64,000 nucleotides of DNA from Zygnema cylindricum (Eukaryota; Streptophyta; Zygnematophyceae; Zygnematales; Zygnemataceae), in assembly GCA_037447655.1 (NCBI GenBank), contig JBBHKE010001583.1, positions 38,394 to 102,393 of the forward strand, read 5' to 3'. The first letter of the stretch is position 1. The number at the start of each line of letters is the position of its first letter. The notes below the pieces were generated by a model. The model was not told the origin of the DNA. It was given only the letters and a program-made list of their open reading frames with translations, and did no database searches. Positions 36,595 through 49,985 of this stretch are shown here, piece after piece. The translations under genes and the position numbers were made by a program.

Positions 36595-38590
36595 CTTTTT
36601 TGGGGCAAGATAAATTAAAAAGCACGATGGTAAACCATCTGAGTCCGGGGGTACAAAAAGGGTGGCATGGCCGAAACTGCAAAAAAACAGGGAATAAAAT
36701 AACAGCACAACAAAAACAAAAAGAAAACAACAACAAGGAAAATAAAACCACCCAAACTCAAAACGAAAAGCACGGCAACTGACAAAACAAAGACTACATC
36801 CCCAACCCCAACTCGATTAAATAACTACGAAAAGCAACCCCGTAAGTCCCCCCATCCCGGGGGGGCACGTTAAGGGAGTTCCGGAGTACGCCGACGATCC
36901 ATAGCCGCTCGGAGGAGAATAGAAGCTTGCACTCGTTGTAAAGCCACAAATAAGCGTTGACGATAAAAAGAAGTAAGGACCGAAGGAGGAGGGCTCCCAC
37001 GTCCTCGGCGCTCGAAGGCACATCGAGCGCAAGTACGGAGAAACTCGTCCAATGCAACACCCAGACAACCAAAGATCTCGACCGCCATCGGAATAAAGTC
37101 ATCCATAGGGTCCCGGTGGGCATAATCACGCTCCTTCGCCTTAGCGGCATCACGAGCCGCCTGACCAACAAATGTAGCTGAAGTAGAGTTCGCCAAAACA
37201 ATATCATCGAAGATGCGACGGGCACCATCAAGCAATACAACATCGATCCAACGCGAGGGAAGAATATGAGAAACCTCCCGACGCACATAAAAGCCCCCCT
37301 CAGAAGCGATAGTCGTAACGGCATCGCGAATAGTGTCATGCGCCTAGATCAAATCCCTCCCATGGAAGCAACGAAGCAAATGCACACCATCGGGCCCCAA
37401 GACGCGACCACATGCACACACAAGAGAGCCAAGTAAAGGAGGATGGGGGAGGCCAAGGCGAAACCGGAGGGGGGTGGTGAACTAAGCCGGTGAGAATCGG
37501 AGAGTGGACAAAATCGGTGTAGCGAAAAGCCAAGACCCAGAACCAGGTCCACCACAAGGCAGAAGACGGGCACGCAAAGAATTAGAGGGAAGCGCCTTGA
37601 GAAGTTCGGATTTAATGGCGGTGACAACCCGATCGGAAATCGATTCTTGGACACGCTCAACGGATTTTGTAACCAAGGTGGAGAGAATCGGCACATCCAC
37701 TAGGGCATGGGGAGGAAGAGAACGTGATGCGTCCAATAAAGACCGCTGGAAGGCGAACACACCGTGCGAAACCCGGGGGACAACGGTAGCTAGAACGGGA
37801 GTGTCCCCAACCAAGAAACGGGAAACAAGAGTAGAGGCAATAAGGCACCAACTCCCCAAATAGGCAGCGGGAGCAACACGAGCCGTCGATAATAGACCTA
37901 ACCCCCTAGAAGAGACAGGGAGGGATGCCTGAATGCGGGCCAAGGGCCCAGACTCGTGATCGAATGCCCCACGACCTAATTGAGTGTGGAGGACATCCAT
38001 GAGGCGATCGTCAAAAGCCAAGAGAGAGGAGACAATCGTCGAGGTGGGAGGGGAAGTACGAGTATGGTAAGAAGGGCGGTGGGGAAAACACCTGGTTAAC
38101 ATAGCAAAAGCCACTTGGGGATTGGGAAGGTGAGGAAGGTCATCCACTTGGGCCAGATTTGATTGTAAAGCATCATGAAGGAATTGGGTGACGAAAGTTT
38201 CTGAACCAAGGGGACAACCAAGCACACGAATGCCATCGGAGGGAGAAGGGGTTTGAAAACCAAGTGCGGGAGTGAAGGAAGGTGGAATATCCCGAGGAGA
38301 CCAAATAACACACTTTGAAGGTTGGACTGAAAGGTTGAGTTCCGCTAAACGTTCCTTGAAAAAATCATATGCCAACACGACTTGTTCTCTAGGCCCGATA
38401 ATGTGCGTATCATCTGCAACCGAAGGGAAAAGGCAAGAAGGGAAGGCGGCTGCGGAAGCACGAAGGGCCCGGTAATGGGCGAGGGTGAAGAAAGGTCCGC
38501 AAGAGGGTCTCCCTGGCGAGTGCCAGTCGCAGAGGATAGAGGAATGAGATCACCGTCGGCCGAGAAGGAAAGGCTGCTTGTCAAGGAATA
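36595..38590 (-). mobile_element. LINE, 5'-truncated within the reverse transcriptase (minus)
   Basis: Reading down the minus strand, motif B (GTRQGDPL, about 38528-38505) is followed in another frame by motif C VADDTH (38421-38404). A long frame at 38378-37482 follows, with LGCPLGS, RCFPHRPSYHTRTSPP, GLLSTARVAPAAYLGSWCL and a C-terminal frame VSHILPSR...RRIFDDIVLANS at 37286-36870. The 3' tail ends GATGGTAAACCATC near 36627 (read on plus), with GAGTCCGGGGGTAC beside it. Several frameshifts separate the parts. It resembles the plus copy at 27.2 kb closely but is an independent insertion. Confidence 0.8.
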
Positions 38591-39868
38591 GAAAGCTCTT
38601 ACAAAGGGGAATAATTGGACATATCATTAGTATTACAAGTTGTTTTTCACTTACCTCAAGTTTTTTCATAGTCGACATGATCATTCTTAACAAATTTACA
38701 ATGACGCACACTTAGCGGTCCTAGATTTCAATAGAGGTTTACAATGCAATTATACAATAGAAGTGTAGTTTGGTAGTAAACAAAACACGCTCTTTGACTG
38801 GTGAAATCATGCGTCATTTTCAAACTAACGAATTTTGCATCATATCCCATCGCTTTAACGAGCGTCATCCTCGCCCAATTTGGTTAAATTCTGTTTGGAT
38901 CGGTTCAGGTGTAGGTAATACCAAAACGGATTGGTTTGAGACCTGAATTGAGATTGGCGGATCAAACCAAGCCATTGGATTTGACCGGCTGTCACAGTTC
39001 CTTGAGGAAAAACACAAACCTAGAACGTCACAAAATGAAGACATGCTGCTGTTGCATATTCAGTACGTTAACAGGCTAGATTTTACGTGCTTTATGTTAA
39101 GTACCTTTCCACGACGTTCTACTGTACATTCACACAGAGTCAGTTCAAACTGCCAGGAAATAGCAAAAACCGAACTGCAAAAATACCGAATTAATGAGCA
39201 TAAATGGCTTTGTTGCAGGCTGTGTACTCGCTTTAATGCACGATCTTCAAGAGTAATCATCTCAGATATCACTAAAATTTTTTAGCGATGACAATTGAAA
39301 ACCAAAATGAATTTGTTTCGACATCAGACACTGCACACTACCTGTCTCTTTTTGTCACTTTCTTGATTCGGCGTTTCAAGACCGCGTATGTTGATGGGCA
39401 TTCCAACCCAACCCAACCCAACCCAACCCAACCCAACCCAACCCAACCCAACCCAACCCAACCCAACCCAACCAACCCGACCCAACCAACCCGACCCAAC
39501 TAAACTTTGACGCGAATAAACATTCTAGTAACATAACATAGCGGTGTAACTCTGTATTAATGCTTGGAATATAAAAGTTTCAGTTCAGTAGAAAAAACTA
39601 CTAGGGGTGTAACATTTGTTACACTGCTTCAAATACCAAAATTTCCAAAAGGAAAAAATATTCCTTGGTACAGAACAACATAAACAATGGGCCGTTGCCT
39701 TCAAACTGTCTACATGTGCCTCTCCGAAACAATTTCAAACAAGGAATCTACACAAACATTCTACCACATTCCGCCAAAAACGGATATGTTCATTATTCTG
39801 TGCGGCATTGTTATAAAATACAAAATACGAAATAAAAACAAAATACCAAAGGAGCTCATATACCGAAA
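38591..39868. other. Intergenic with a CCCAA microsatellite
   Basis: No gene is supported. An array of about 15 CCCAA pentamers occupies 39403-39490. The last part before 39869 is probably the 3' untranslated region of the amidohydrolase gene. Confidence 0.5.
39403..39490. repeat. (CCCAA)n microsatellite
   Basis: Repeats of CCCAA on the plus strand, the last units interrupted by CCGA. The unit resembles but is not the plant telomere complement CCCTAAA. Confidence 0.9.
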
Positions 39869-42800
39869 TTAACTTCGGCCATTCCAGGCACCTGGGAATA
39901 GTGTCTTTGCTGTTCCCCCCATAACGAGAGCTCTCTCCTTCTCCTCCAAAACCTCCTCCTCCAGCCCGAGTTCGGGAAGGACTCGCCAGGAACTCTCATA
40001 GCCGCACTGCTCCACTATGAAGGGAAAATCACTGCACATTTTTTTATTTTTACTTTTAAGTTAAATTCCTTTTTTTTTTGGCGATAAACACGCTGATGAT
40101 ACACACGAGATTGGATTTGAGTAAGAGGCATAGCGGGGTTTCACAAGACACACCATCCAGTGAGACAGACCACGCTATACTCAGATGCCAGGTGTTTTGG
40201 AGTTTTTTTGAGGTTTTTTTGGGGTTTTTTGAGGTTTTTTGGGGTTTTTTGAGGTTATAAGTCCAGGTGGTTTAGGCTAATAGTTTTAGGATTTTTCAGA
40301 GACAAAACAATAAACACGTCCTATCTACGAAATTTAATCGAACAAAAAACCACACCCAGTTTCCTATCCACACTAAGAGCCTGTCCACGCTAATTATGGT
40401 AGTGTATGACCAGAAGACTCTAAAACGGCCGCTGGTTCTATGCAAAGAGAAAAATGAAATGTAGAGAGAATTAACGTAGAGAGAAACATCTAAAGAGTGA
40501 ACCCACAAAAAAAAACAATGGAGTTCCTCACCTGCCCCACATAACCCGGTTAGCTCCAAAAGTGTCTACCAATTGTCGCACAAGGGGCCACGTGTCAGCA
40601 TATGGAAAAGGTTCCCGAGAAACACGGAAAAAGGCGCTTGTCTTCACGTAAATCTGGTAAAATAACACACTTACTTTTAATTACTAGGTTTTGATCGTTC
40701 CATGCTCTATGGTAAAATATGTTGCACAACAAAGCTAAGCTTTCTGGGATTTCTTCGGTTTCACTCCTCTACTGATGGTAAAATGCAATAAGGACATCCT
40801 GTTCTGTAGGGACATCCTCCATCCTCCACCCTTCATTCTTCATCCTACTTTTATTACTTAATCTCTCTCATTTCTCTTGCCTGGGGAATTTGTGATAATT
40901 ATACATTAATCTCCTTCTTACCTGAACTTCTCCCTTGTATCTCCTTACCTGAGGAAATCGAGATAACGATAACAGTTTTTCCCATGCTTCCTCTTCTTCC
41001 TTGTTGCTGAAACCCACAGGGAAGCGAAAATTGCAGTCATATAAAGTTGGGCCAAACGAAAATACGATACTCGGAACAAAGATTTTAAAAAATAGTCTTG
41101 AAACAAGGACCTACTTTCTTTCAAGTTATGAATGATTGCAATAACAAAATGAATTATCTGCTCATAGACACAAGAGAAATGGACATCCATACCCATTTAA
41201 ATGATCTGGTCCGGCAAACGAACCATTATCAAAAGACAGGTTTCTGAACTTAAATTACTAAAAGAAAGAAAACGAAAAAACCTCATGGTTATTAGCTGGA
41301 GTGTCACCATACTTAGTGTGGCCAAACATTGTTTCAAACTATACATACTTCACGGGTTGTGGGGAAATGGAATGCACCCCATAGAAACACCACAAGCAAA
41401 AAGGTTTTAAAATTGATTTTGGGGACTTTAGAGGTTCACACATGAAACAATCATGCAACTTTGAAAACAAAAATCCACTCTAGTCTTGGAGAGAAATGAA
41501 AGATAGCCTCACCTTGGTGGTTTACAAAATCCAAAATGGTCCATCATCACTTTTGTGTCAGGATATTCGGTACAAAGCTCTTCAATGTTGTCTATGTGCA
41601 ACAAGAGGCCCTATGTACCCCATATTAAGCAAGCCAGAGACTCCCCTTAGAAAATAAAAAAGAGGAGGAAGTGGATATGCCGTCAAATTGATATTTTGTT
41701 AAACAACAATAACTCATTCCCATATTCTCCTTAACTCGATGCTTAAAACAGTGTCAATAACAGCACCGTGTAAAAGAGGTGAGCCGATTCAGTGTCATTC
41801 TAATTACTGAAGAAACCCATTTAAGACAAAAAATAGATAAAGAAATGGATTCCTGGTTTCTGAATTTTGCTCATATTTTACCTTAAAACACATAAAGCCG
41901 ACAGGAATTCCGAGCTCCCCTGCTTTGGCAAACATGGATTTGCCGATTGCGTTTGTCATCTAGTGGAAAAAAGACAAAACACGAGGAAGAAACCCAATAG
42001 AACTGGAGAAACAATCAACAATTGTTTTAAAAATTGTTAGCAAAATTGTTTTAGAACTGCAAGGTCAATGAAGTGGTCAAACACTCGTTGCAAAATGAGG
42101 TCTTTTAAAAAAGAGAAATCTTAAAAAGCAGGGGGAAAACTCTAGTTTATTTATTGAATATAATACATTCAATCCCTTCAAATTTCGTTTTTGGAGTCAA
42201 AGTCAAAAAGTCATTTCCTCTGTGATAACCACAAAGTAGTACAGGACCACTATAAGACCTGTAAACCATGTTCATAAATTCATAAATTATGGCTTCCCAT
42301 GGCAAAAAGAACCTGTCAAACATTCCTTATAGTGATTCCTATGACTGCTATTTTGCTTTTTTTTGTAATGATTACATGGTTACTTATTGAGGACAACAGA
42401 ATATTCATAATTTTTCCGCATATTATGACATGGAAGTAGTTTTTTTGAAGCTAATTGTGATGTTCGCTGGTTCCTTGTTCGTTTGTTCTATCGAAATTCG
42501 ATTCCTCATCATACAAGTCTGGAATGAGTTTCTGTTTTTAAAGGAAACAGAAACAGTTTCTGAAAACAGGAGTTTCTGTTTCTGTGTAATGTGGTTTTTA
42601 CAGAAGGAAATTCAAATGATGATGATGCAATCCTTACCTTCTCATTTGAAGGCCACAAGTAAGGATTGAATCGTACGGCACGATAGCCCTCCTGCATCAC
42701 CCTAAAAAAACCCTAAAGAGGTTTTGCTAAAAAAAAATAAACAGAAATTGGTTCAACAAATGGACTCCTATCACATATAGTCCGACTTCCCCAACACCAA

Positions 42801-45800
42801 CGACTGTATTCAAAACATTAACCACATAATTCCTTTTAAATACATCATTTCAACAGGAGTCGAGGAAAACAGAACGCAGGTCAAAATTTTGAAATAATTT
42901 GACATTAATAAGCTGCAAAAAAGAAATAGCATAATGGATGATGACCCACTTTTTCCACAAGGCGTTGGAGTTCTTGGACCCCTCCACCCCCTGGTGTGGG
43001 ATCTGCCAAACAGCATCCTATGAACCGGTCCGGAAATCTTTGGAGGACACTGGAGAAAGAGGGAGAGAGAAGAAGGATAGAAAGAAGTAGCCGGTTATTC
43101 CCAAAGAAAAGGACCTGAGAACTATATAGTGAGAGTTCGTGTTTTAGAATCTTGACTAACCAGTCACCACTTTGCAAACTTACTTTGTGCATAATTCGAT
43201 CTACCTTTCGACAGAAAATATAGTTTTTTTCCATTTCGTCACCCTTGTGGAAGGCCAAAAACTGACGGATCGCTTTTCCATATGGAGGGTCAAACATTTG
43301 CAACTACATATTTTTTTGTCTATTTTGTCAGTTTCTAGTTTGTTTTAACTACGGTTTCAGAAGCATGGTTGCTCTTGACTTCTTGTGTTTTCTTGATTTG
43401 AGGCAGATTTTATTTCTGCACAAATGTTTCACTGCTCCCTCTTTTCCCACAAGTACAATAGTCGTAAAATAAACATTTTTGCCCTACTCAGTTGTTCACC
43501 AAATTCGGCTTAGGTGAACAAACTTAGGCAACCTTCTAGCTTGCTGTAAAACAAATTATATCCTCTTGCATTCAATCACTGTCGCTTGCTTTCACTTAAA
43601 AAAATGATGTTATCAATGCAATAAACAAGATTGCCTTAAAAGGCTGTTGTTCTCAGATCATTGCACAATTCTTAAATCCTGGTTCAAGAATCACTACCAA
43701 AAGCTACGAGTGCTAGCCTCAATTTATGACATTGTGATAAGAATTTCAATGTTATTTCAATATAAAAACCTACCATGAAAAGGGGGTTTATTAACACCGT
43801 TAATGTACTGTACTTTACACAACAAAACTTTAAAGCTATGCCTAAAGATGACTTAATGAACATTAACCTTAAAATACCTAAAAACTTTCGACAGTCGATA
43901 CGTGCACTGCTCTCTTTACATTTTTTCCATGGCAATAATTTTCTTTTGTCTCTTGCCCGAATACCTCCACTTTTAGAGTTTTTTGGGTTTTGTAGGTTTT
44001 TTAGGGTTTCACGACCCACCTTGTGACATATGAATGGTCAAACTTGTGGTTGATAGGCTGAATGATAAGGGCTCCACTAACATTTGCCTCCACCATGTTC
44101 TGTAGTCACACCAACCATTGATTCACACACCCACATCTTCCCTCTCCCTCCTCTCATGCTATCTTAAGTTACTTTATGTCTTATTACCATTTTCAACCGT
44201 ATTTCATATCCAAATCTTGCAACCTCTCCTCTTCCCCCCTATTCCCTTGCCCTTACCGTTCTCCTCCCTGAATCCTCAAACCAATGCTCTCTCACTCTCA
44301 AACTCTCCCACCCTTAAACGTTTGAATCCCCTTTATTATGAAAGTCAAAGATGTCTAACCGATTGACCGTCAAATTTTAACTCAACGGTACTTTATTTGT
44401 ACCAATCTGTACTTCAAACGTACGTTTTTTGACAAAATGACGTAAGTGACTGTCCGCAACCAAAACAGTCACTGTCATGATCAATTCCCTTGTTTTTTTT
44501 TTAAGACGGTCGACGTTCGCAAGCGCGACACTTTTTTAGGCGCCGTTACAGTATTCCGCCAGTCAAAGTTGTTCGACGGATTGACCGTCAAATCTTACCT
44601 CGAAGGTACGTATGGCTTTTCACTCCTAAACTCAACATGCACGCAATTTTTTTTTTAACGAAAAACTGTGGCGTGACATAACTTGACTCCCATCCAGGGC
44701 CACCCTCTGTTCACAAGCATAGGCATGGTCGACACTAATTGTATACAAATTTTATTTAAGGTTTTTTTACAGTGAATTAGCTAGACAAAACATGAGTTGG
44801 TGTCAAATACAAATAGAATTGGAAAACAACAACAACAATAACATGTTTGGATTAGCATCAGTGAAACTACACTATTGATTGCTAGCGATAACATTTTTCT
44901 GGGCTCTCATCATTGCACAATTGTTGGAGATTCCTCTTGATATATTAATCAACATGTGAGATTCAAAAATTGTGATTTTGTGATGAAACAATTTGGCAAT
45001 ACAATGAAATAACAGATGCACTGTGAAGACAGTTAGTTGTCAACATGATAGTTTTAGTGTGTATCGCAACCTTATCTGAGCCAACATGAAAGGAGTTGTC
45101 AATAACAAAAGTAATCTATCATGTGTATACGAGAGCTGTAACAATAATCGATAACTCTACCATATTTAGGAAGAATGATTTTGCAGTAGAAAAGGCTTGG
45201 CCAGTTTCGTGATAATCGGCATAGGATAAGAACTTCGCTAAGAATCAGGACATTTGCTACACCTTCAAGATTTTGTTTCAATGCTACTACGGGAAATTTT
45301 TGGAGAAAAACAGTTGCAGAGCGCCACAATATGGGTTGAAAACTTCCACATAGGGCCTTTTTGAAGTTGCAGGATGTAGAACGGAAAAGGGAGCGAAATT
45401 TGAGAGAGGAAAAAGGGGGGAAGAGGAGTGGGGGAAGGTGCAAAGGGAGAAATCCGCAGTCTGCTTGACCTACAGCTCAATGTGCTCTATTGATGCAAAA
45501 ATATTGTAGAGGTAATTGCAGGTTTTCATCTGGGTAGTTAAGGTCAAAGAATTTGGCATGGGTTGCAAAATGGGCTTCTTTGTTGGATTAATTATCCGTG
45601 TCAAATGGTTGGAAATTTCCAATCTCTTATCGAAGGGGGGAAATACATTGTCCACCACAGATGAATTTTCGCGAGCAATTTATATTGCGTGTCAGATTTT
45701 GTGTTTATCTATTAAGCTACGTCACGGATCCAGAGGAGTAAAGTTCAAAATCGGTGTAGTCCAGGTACTTGTCAAACTGAACTTGAACTTAAAATGCGTT

Positions 45801-48214
45801 CCCAGAACAAAGAAAATAGGATTTCAGACATGTAGTTTTGACTGGGAAATGAACTGTAGCGTTTTCATGCAGGTTAACAGAATGGACGATAATACACAAT
45901 AATAAAATGCTTTCAGTCATCAGGAGCCCTATTATCTTTTGACAAATATGCTCACATAAACACTAGATAAAACAATAACAAACCCACATTAATAGTGTGA
46001 ACAACGTGTTGTGTAACCCACCTGTAGAAGGAAATCTGCGCTGCCCAAAATAGAAGGCTCCTGCCCGGGGAAATAAGGAAAAGCGAGAGACTGTGTTCTT
46101 GCAAAAACCCCAAGTTACAGATTAAAACCATCTCAAAACACAATGTTTACATCGAATCATCATGTTCACGTTAAAAAAAATAAAATTGCGATACAGGAAA
46201 GTTATGGAAAAGTTCTGACGAGTTATAAGGCGCCGAACACATGAATCCTGAAATATCTCAAGAGACTTGTTAACTTAGAATTTGCCTATGTAAGACAACA
46301 AGTCAATTAAATCATTCAACGTCACAACGGTATCAGCCTCAAACACATAATCTACTTTCACTTAATTGTATGTACAAAAATTCAACTATAATCCCGACAA
46401 ATTTGACGGCCATCATCATCATTTATTCAAGACATTGCCATACTGATTCCTAACAGGAATCCGTGCATTGACTCCCATTAACTATGGCAATGTGAGTAGA
46501 ACTTTAAGTGATCTCCCTGTGACACATGTCCTGCTTGCCTCTCTCTTCTAGGCCGCCTTTGCATCGCCATTGTTGCATATTTGTGCACAAAACAATCCGG
46601 CCCTCGAGCAAAATCTTTTTCAACTTCAAAATCGCATTCAAAAAAACTATGACGATTATGATGATCACTGTGAAATCTCACCTCCAAGTCTCAGTCTCCA
46701 CAAATAAATCAGCTACGTGAAAGTTTCATTCTGCATCCTCCTAAGGACGAAAGTTTCGAGGTTGGTTGAGCCACAGAATAAAAGACGACCCAACCCAATT
46801 TGAGACGTACCTCTTCTGGCGAAGCCCAAACATGGAGATGTGTGTCGATGCGTTGAACGGGGAGGGAAGCCATGGCGAGTGAGGAGGACCGTTGGCTTCC
46901 ACTTGGACTGATCCCGGAGCTTGCTCGGGACCTGAATGTACACCATGGTCAGCAGAGAACAATGGGATTAGAAGTCCAGGACTCAGCAGGAGATATTTCA
47001 TGAAGATGAAAGATTCATGCTAAAAAACATAAGAGCTTTATTCATTACCAGAAACCGCTACAGGCAACAATTAGCATCGACATTGCAGCTGTATTTAGAA
47101 TTTTGCGGCAACAATTGCCACAAGCTTTAGCAGCTTATCCAAGATGAATGTCAAGACCAAAATTGTTCAACAGACTGCATTACAACCTCATGAAACAAAG
47201 TGACCCACATATCTGTGAAAAGAGTGACAGGGATAAGATGCAAAAAAAAAGTGCAATGCTTCTAGCTAATTGGCTAAAATGGAAGAATCCTAGCAGTTGC
47301 ATCTATATCCAGCGGACAAGTTCTGTGAAGTGTGGCACCCTGCATATACATAACACATGTGTACAAATACATACATATACCCGTACATCGTGCATAAGAC
47401 ATATACACCATACATATAGATTATATTAAACATTATAGATAACACGTTACATAAATGTACATACATACACATTTATACATATACACATACATCATGCATA
47501 TACACATACACCACACATACACGACATACAGCATAGATAACAAATTACACACTGCAGATGCATATACACAACCACATACAAACAAAAGCAGACATATCGT
47601 TTTAGTATGGTTTTTAGAATACGTTTAGTAGAGTGAATGCCAAGAGTCTTCAAGAAGGCTATGTTGACAATTGCATGCAAGTAAGACATTCTCCTCCCAT
47701 CAATGTTTTTGTCCGTGAACGGAAACAAAATTCAGGTGTGAACTGCTTTGAATCGCAATCCTCACAAATTAAAAATGGATTTAACAAAGTTTCCCATAAA
47801 CTTTCCAAAATTCATTGAGTTGCAGCATATTAACCATCACCAATTTACCTCGTTCAGAAAAGGTTTACATCGTCACTTCCAAACGTTCAAACACCTTGGG
47901 ACCTCTCTTACAAATATTTTCGCCCTTAAAAGGCCGAACAAAAATTGAACAGCATTTTCAACAATTGTAAGCAATGCAACCCTAAAAAGCCCCGATAACA
48001 CCTAGAGACCCTAGGCCTGGGAAAAGAATCAATCCCTGCCGACGCACCTCCTGAGCCAGGCGGCTGCTGCCACGGAGGACAGCACGAGCAGCGGAACCGC
48101 CAAAACTCGCCGCCCACCACGGCTTGGAGTCCGTACGTCCGTCCTCCTGACGTCAGCACCTGTACCTGGAGGGTTGCAGGCGCGTACGGCCGGAGGAAAG
48201 GACAAGGCTTGCAT
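39869..48214 (-). CDS. TIM-barrel amidohydrolase (amidohydrolase-2 family) with plastid-type leader
   Basis: Eleven exons join perfectly in phase to 369 residues: 48214-48048, 46931-46811, 46090-46022, 44099-44020, 43049-42950, 42691-42638, 41959-41882, 41610-41513, 41006-40949, 40653-40532 and 40031-39869 (TAA). After a Ser/Arg/Ala-rich leader comes RIDTHLHVWASPEE, whose His-x-His is the first metal-ligand motif of the family. It is followed by FPYFPGQEPSILG, GALIIQPINHKFDHS, FPDRFIGCCLADP, YRAVRFNPYLWPS, GELGIPVGFMCFKG, VMMDHFGFCKP, FRVSREPFPY and NRVMWGSDFP, with the Asp of the last barrel strand. The sequence follows the plant proteins annotated as amidohydrolase or 2-pyrone-4,6-dicarboxylate hydrolase-like; the substrate is unknown. 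A second in-frame ATG (MASLPVQRID, exon 2) could start a cytosolic form. No break is seen. Confidence 0.9.
40196..40257 (+). repeat. T-rich GGGGTTTTTT/GAGGTTTTTT array
   Basis: Alternating TTTTTTGAGG and TTTTTTGGGG units just downstream of the exon 40532-40653 on the gene's strand, inside the last intron. It resembles the terminal array at 63.9 kb in style. Confidence 0.85.
44361..44618. repeat. Direct repeat flanking a ~180-bp segment in an amidohydrolase intron
   Basis: GATTGACCGTCAAATTTTAA...CGGTAC at 44361-44392 recurs as GATTGACCGTCAAATCTTAC...AGGTAC at 44579-44609. The pair brackets a segment with CGTACG and GACGGTCGACG words like those at 4750-5240. Confidence 0.6.
46233..46504. repeat. 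Dispersed repeat, copy 1 of 2
   Basis: Starts GAACACATGAATCCTGAAAT and ends GCAATGTGAGTAGAACTTT. It matches 49730-49984 over its whole length with scattered substitutions and one internal deletion. It lies in the second intron of the amidohydrolase gene. Confidence 0.85.
47330..47580. repeat. ACATA/TACACA-rich microsatellite region
   Basis: Irregular ACATACATATAC-type repeats over about 250 bases in the first intron of the amidohydrolase gene. Confidence 0.8.
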
Positions 48215-48384
48215 GGGTTCCGTACCGTACGTGAGACGCTACAGCGCCCGTGCTCCCAGCTGTAAGAATCTTTCGCGAATAGTGAATAGTGCCTTTCAAC
48301 GACGCGTGTCGAGCCGTCGACGCACAAGCCGGGGGTCGTACTTGGGGGGGGGGGGGATGCTCAAGCAAAGTAAAAGTGCGAAAC

Positions 48385-48445
48385 TGGCGATGGAAAAACC
48401 ATCAGCGAACAAAAAGGGTAACAAAATAAAATACAAAAACAACAA
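48385..48445 (-). mobile_element. Solo LINE 3' tail with subtype B hairpin
   Basis: GATGGAAAAACCATC at 48390-48404 followed by AACAAAAAGGGTAACAAAAT matches the tail of the minus-strand LINE at 26.33 kb. No coding sequence accompanies it. It lies just upstream of the amidohydrolase first coding exon, so it may sit in that gene's 5' leader or promoter. Confidence 0.6.
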
Positions 48446-49729
48446 TTAAAGAATACAATAGTCGAGAATTCGAGATAAAATAAGAGGGGTGACATTTTGT
48501 ACCTCTATTCCTCGGAACGGTACACGTAGTCACGCAGCCTCATTTTATGGATGTTGCTGAGTGCTCTGTGGACACCCCGAAGTGTCGGTGGACACCCTAT
48601 TAAAGAAGGCCGTACGATGGGAGGCCGCCGTGCCACGTGCCTCATGAGGGATGTGCTCGCAAGTCACCGACCCTGTCAATAATTTGGCGTCGGTGCCGAC
48701 GGCATCTAAGGGCAGGTTTTCAGTTGAAACCGTTCCAAACCTCCGTTCCGGCACGCGTTCCACCGTGTATCGCCATCGCCGTAGCGCTGTGGCTCGGTGA
48801 GAGCTCACAAAAGTAAAAAGACAAAATTTCAACAATCCGATTCCGACAATTTTTTTTTTCAAAATCTGAACACCCAAATCCGGCCGGGTTTATTGCACGC
48901 TCTTTAATTGTTACCCGGTATCCAATACGCATTTCACGGGAAAAAAAGTACGCAATTTCAGCGACTACCCCATACCCGAATAAGTACAGAATTACTGGTA
49001 CAAAGTACAATAATGTTGGATAGTGTACCTTGAATCGCTATTAGCGTTAATAATGCTAATTCAGCGCCCCCAAATTTTGACAGTGGAACCTAAAATAGAG
49101 ATTAATAAATTTAATTGTTTATTTACGTTTATATATGTACTGTCGAATTAGCGTTAACAAGGGTACGGCCCCATGTGGCTAAGTACAGGTTTTTTTTCTG
49201 TCGTTCTCCTTTAAAACATAACGCCATACAGCTAAAGTTGCAACCGTACGAAGAAATCGCAAATTGTAGAGTACAATTTACGTCATCCTTGAACTTAGGA
49301 TGTACGAAAATTCGCCGCCTTGCATTTTTTTGACCCACTGTCACGTCATCTTCAAACTTATCATAAAACACATCGGAGATGTGCTTTAAATAAAGCATAA
49401 CCGTTTTCACAAATAGAAAAACGTATTCTCAAGTGTGAAAAGTTTTCATAATTTTTTGACGACGTAACAAAGTAAAGGGCTGTTCGTTTTTGTCCGCATA
49501 CACATTGTACGGTTTTTTTTTGAAGGGGTTTTGATGGTGCAGTGTCATTTCACGCAAAGGTCAAAAGATTCGAAGGTGAAAAATCTTCGAAGTCGCCACA
49601 GATGCTCGCACTCACTGCAACTATCACCTTGCGCCCTATTCAACCTTTCGAGCTACACCATTTCGCATTCTGCCACAAGGTGGCTTTAAGTGCGGCCGAG
49701 TCGCCACAGCTGCTCGCACTCAATCAATC
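48446..49729. other. Intergenic, repeat-derived
   Basis: No gene is supported. A GC-rich part (48570-48800) is followed by AT-rich DNA. At 49031-49060 is the string AATCGCTATTAGCGTTAATA shared with 17.89 kb and 59.23 kb. The stretch 49310-49380 resembles 25480-25560. Confidence 0.4.
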
Positions 49730-49984
49730 GAACACATGAATCCTGAAATATCTCAAGAAACTTGTTTCCTTAGAATTTGTCTATGCAAGACAATAAGTCA
49801 TTTAAATCATTCAACGTCACGACCGTATCATGTACTTTCACTTAAATATATGTACAAAAATTCAACTATAATCCTGACAAATTTGACGGCCATCATTATC
49901 ATTTATTCAAGATAATGGCATACTAATTCCTAACGGGGATCCGTGCATAGACTCACATTAAATATAGCAATGTGAGTAGAACTT
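49730..49984. repeat. Dispersed repeat, copy 2 of 2
   Basis: Matches 46233-46504 from GAACACATGAATCCTGAAAT to AATGTGAGTAGAACTTT. Its right end abuts, within a few bases, the methyltransferase-like reading frame that starts at about 49986. Confidence 0.85.
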
Positions 49985-49985
49985 T

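Noticed and set aside
39403-39490. Treating the CCCAA array as a telomere repeat or CRISPR-like array
   Set aside because: It is a simple pentamer microsatellite with no spacers and lacks the CCCTAAA telomere unit.
47926-48327. 133-codon minus-strand frame
   Set aside because: It overlaps the amidohydrolase leader exon in another frame. The frame starting at 48214 splices in phase to the catalytic exon, and this one does not.
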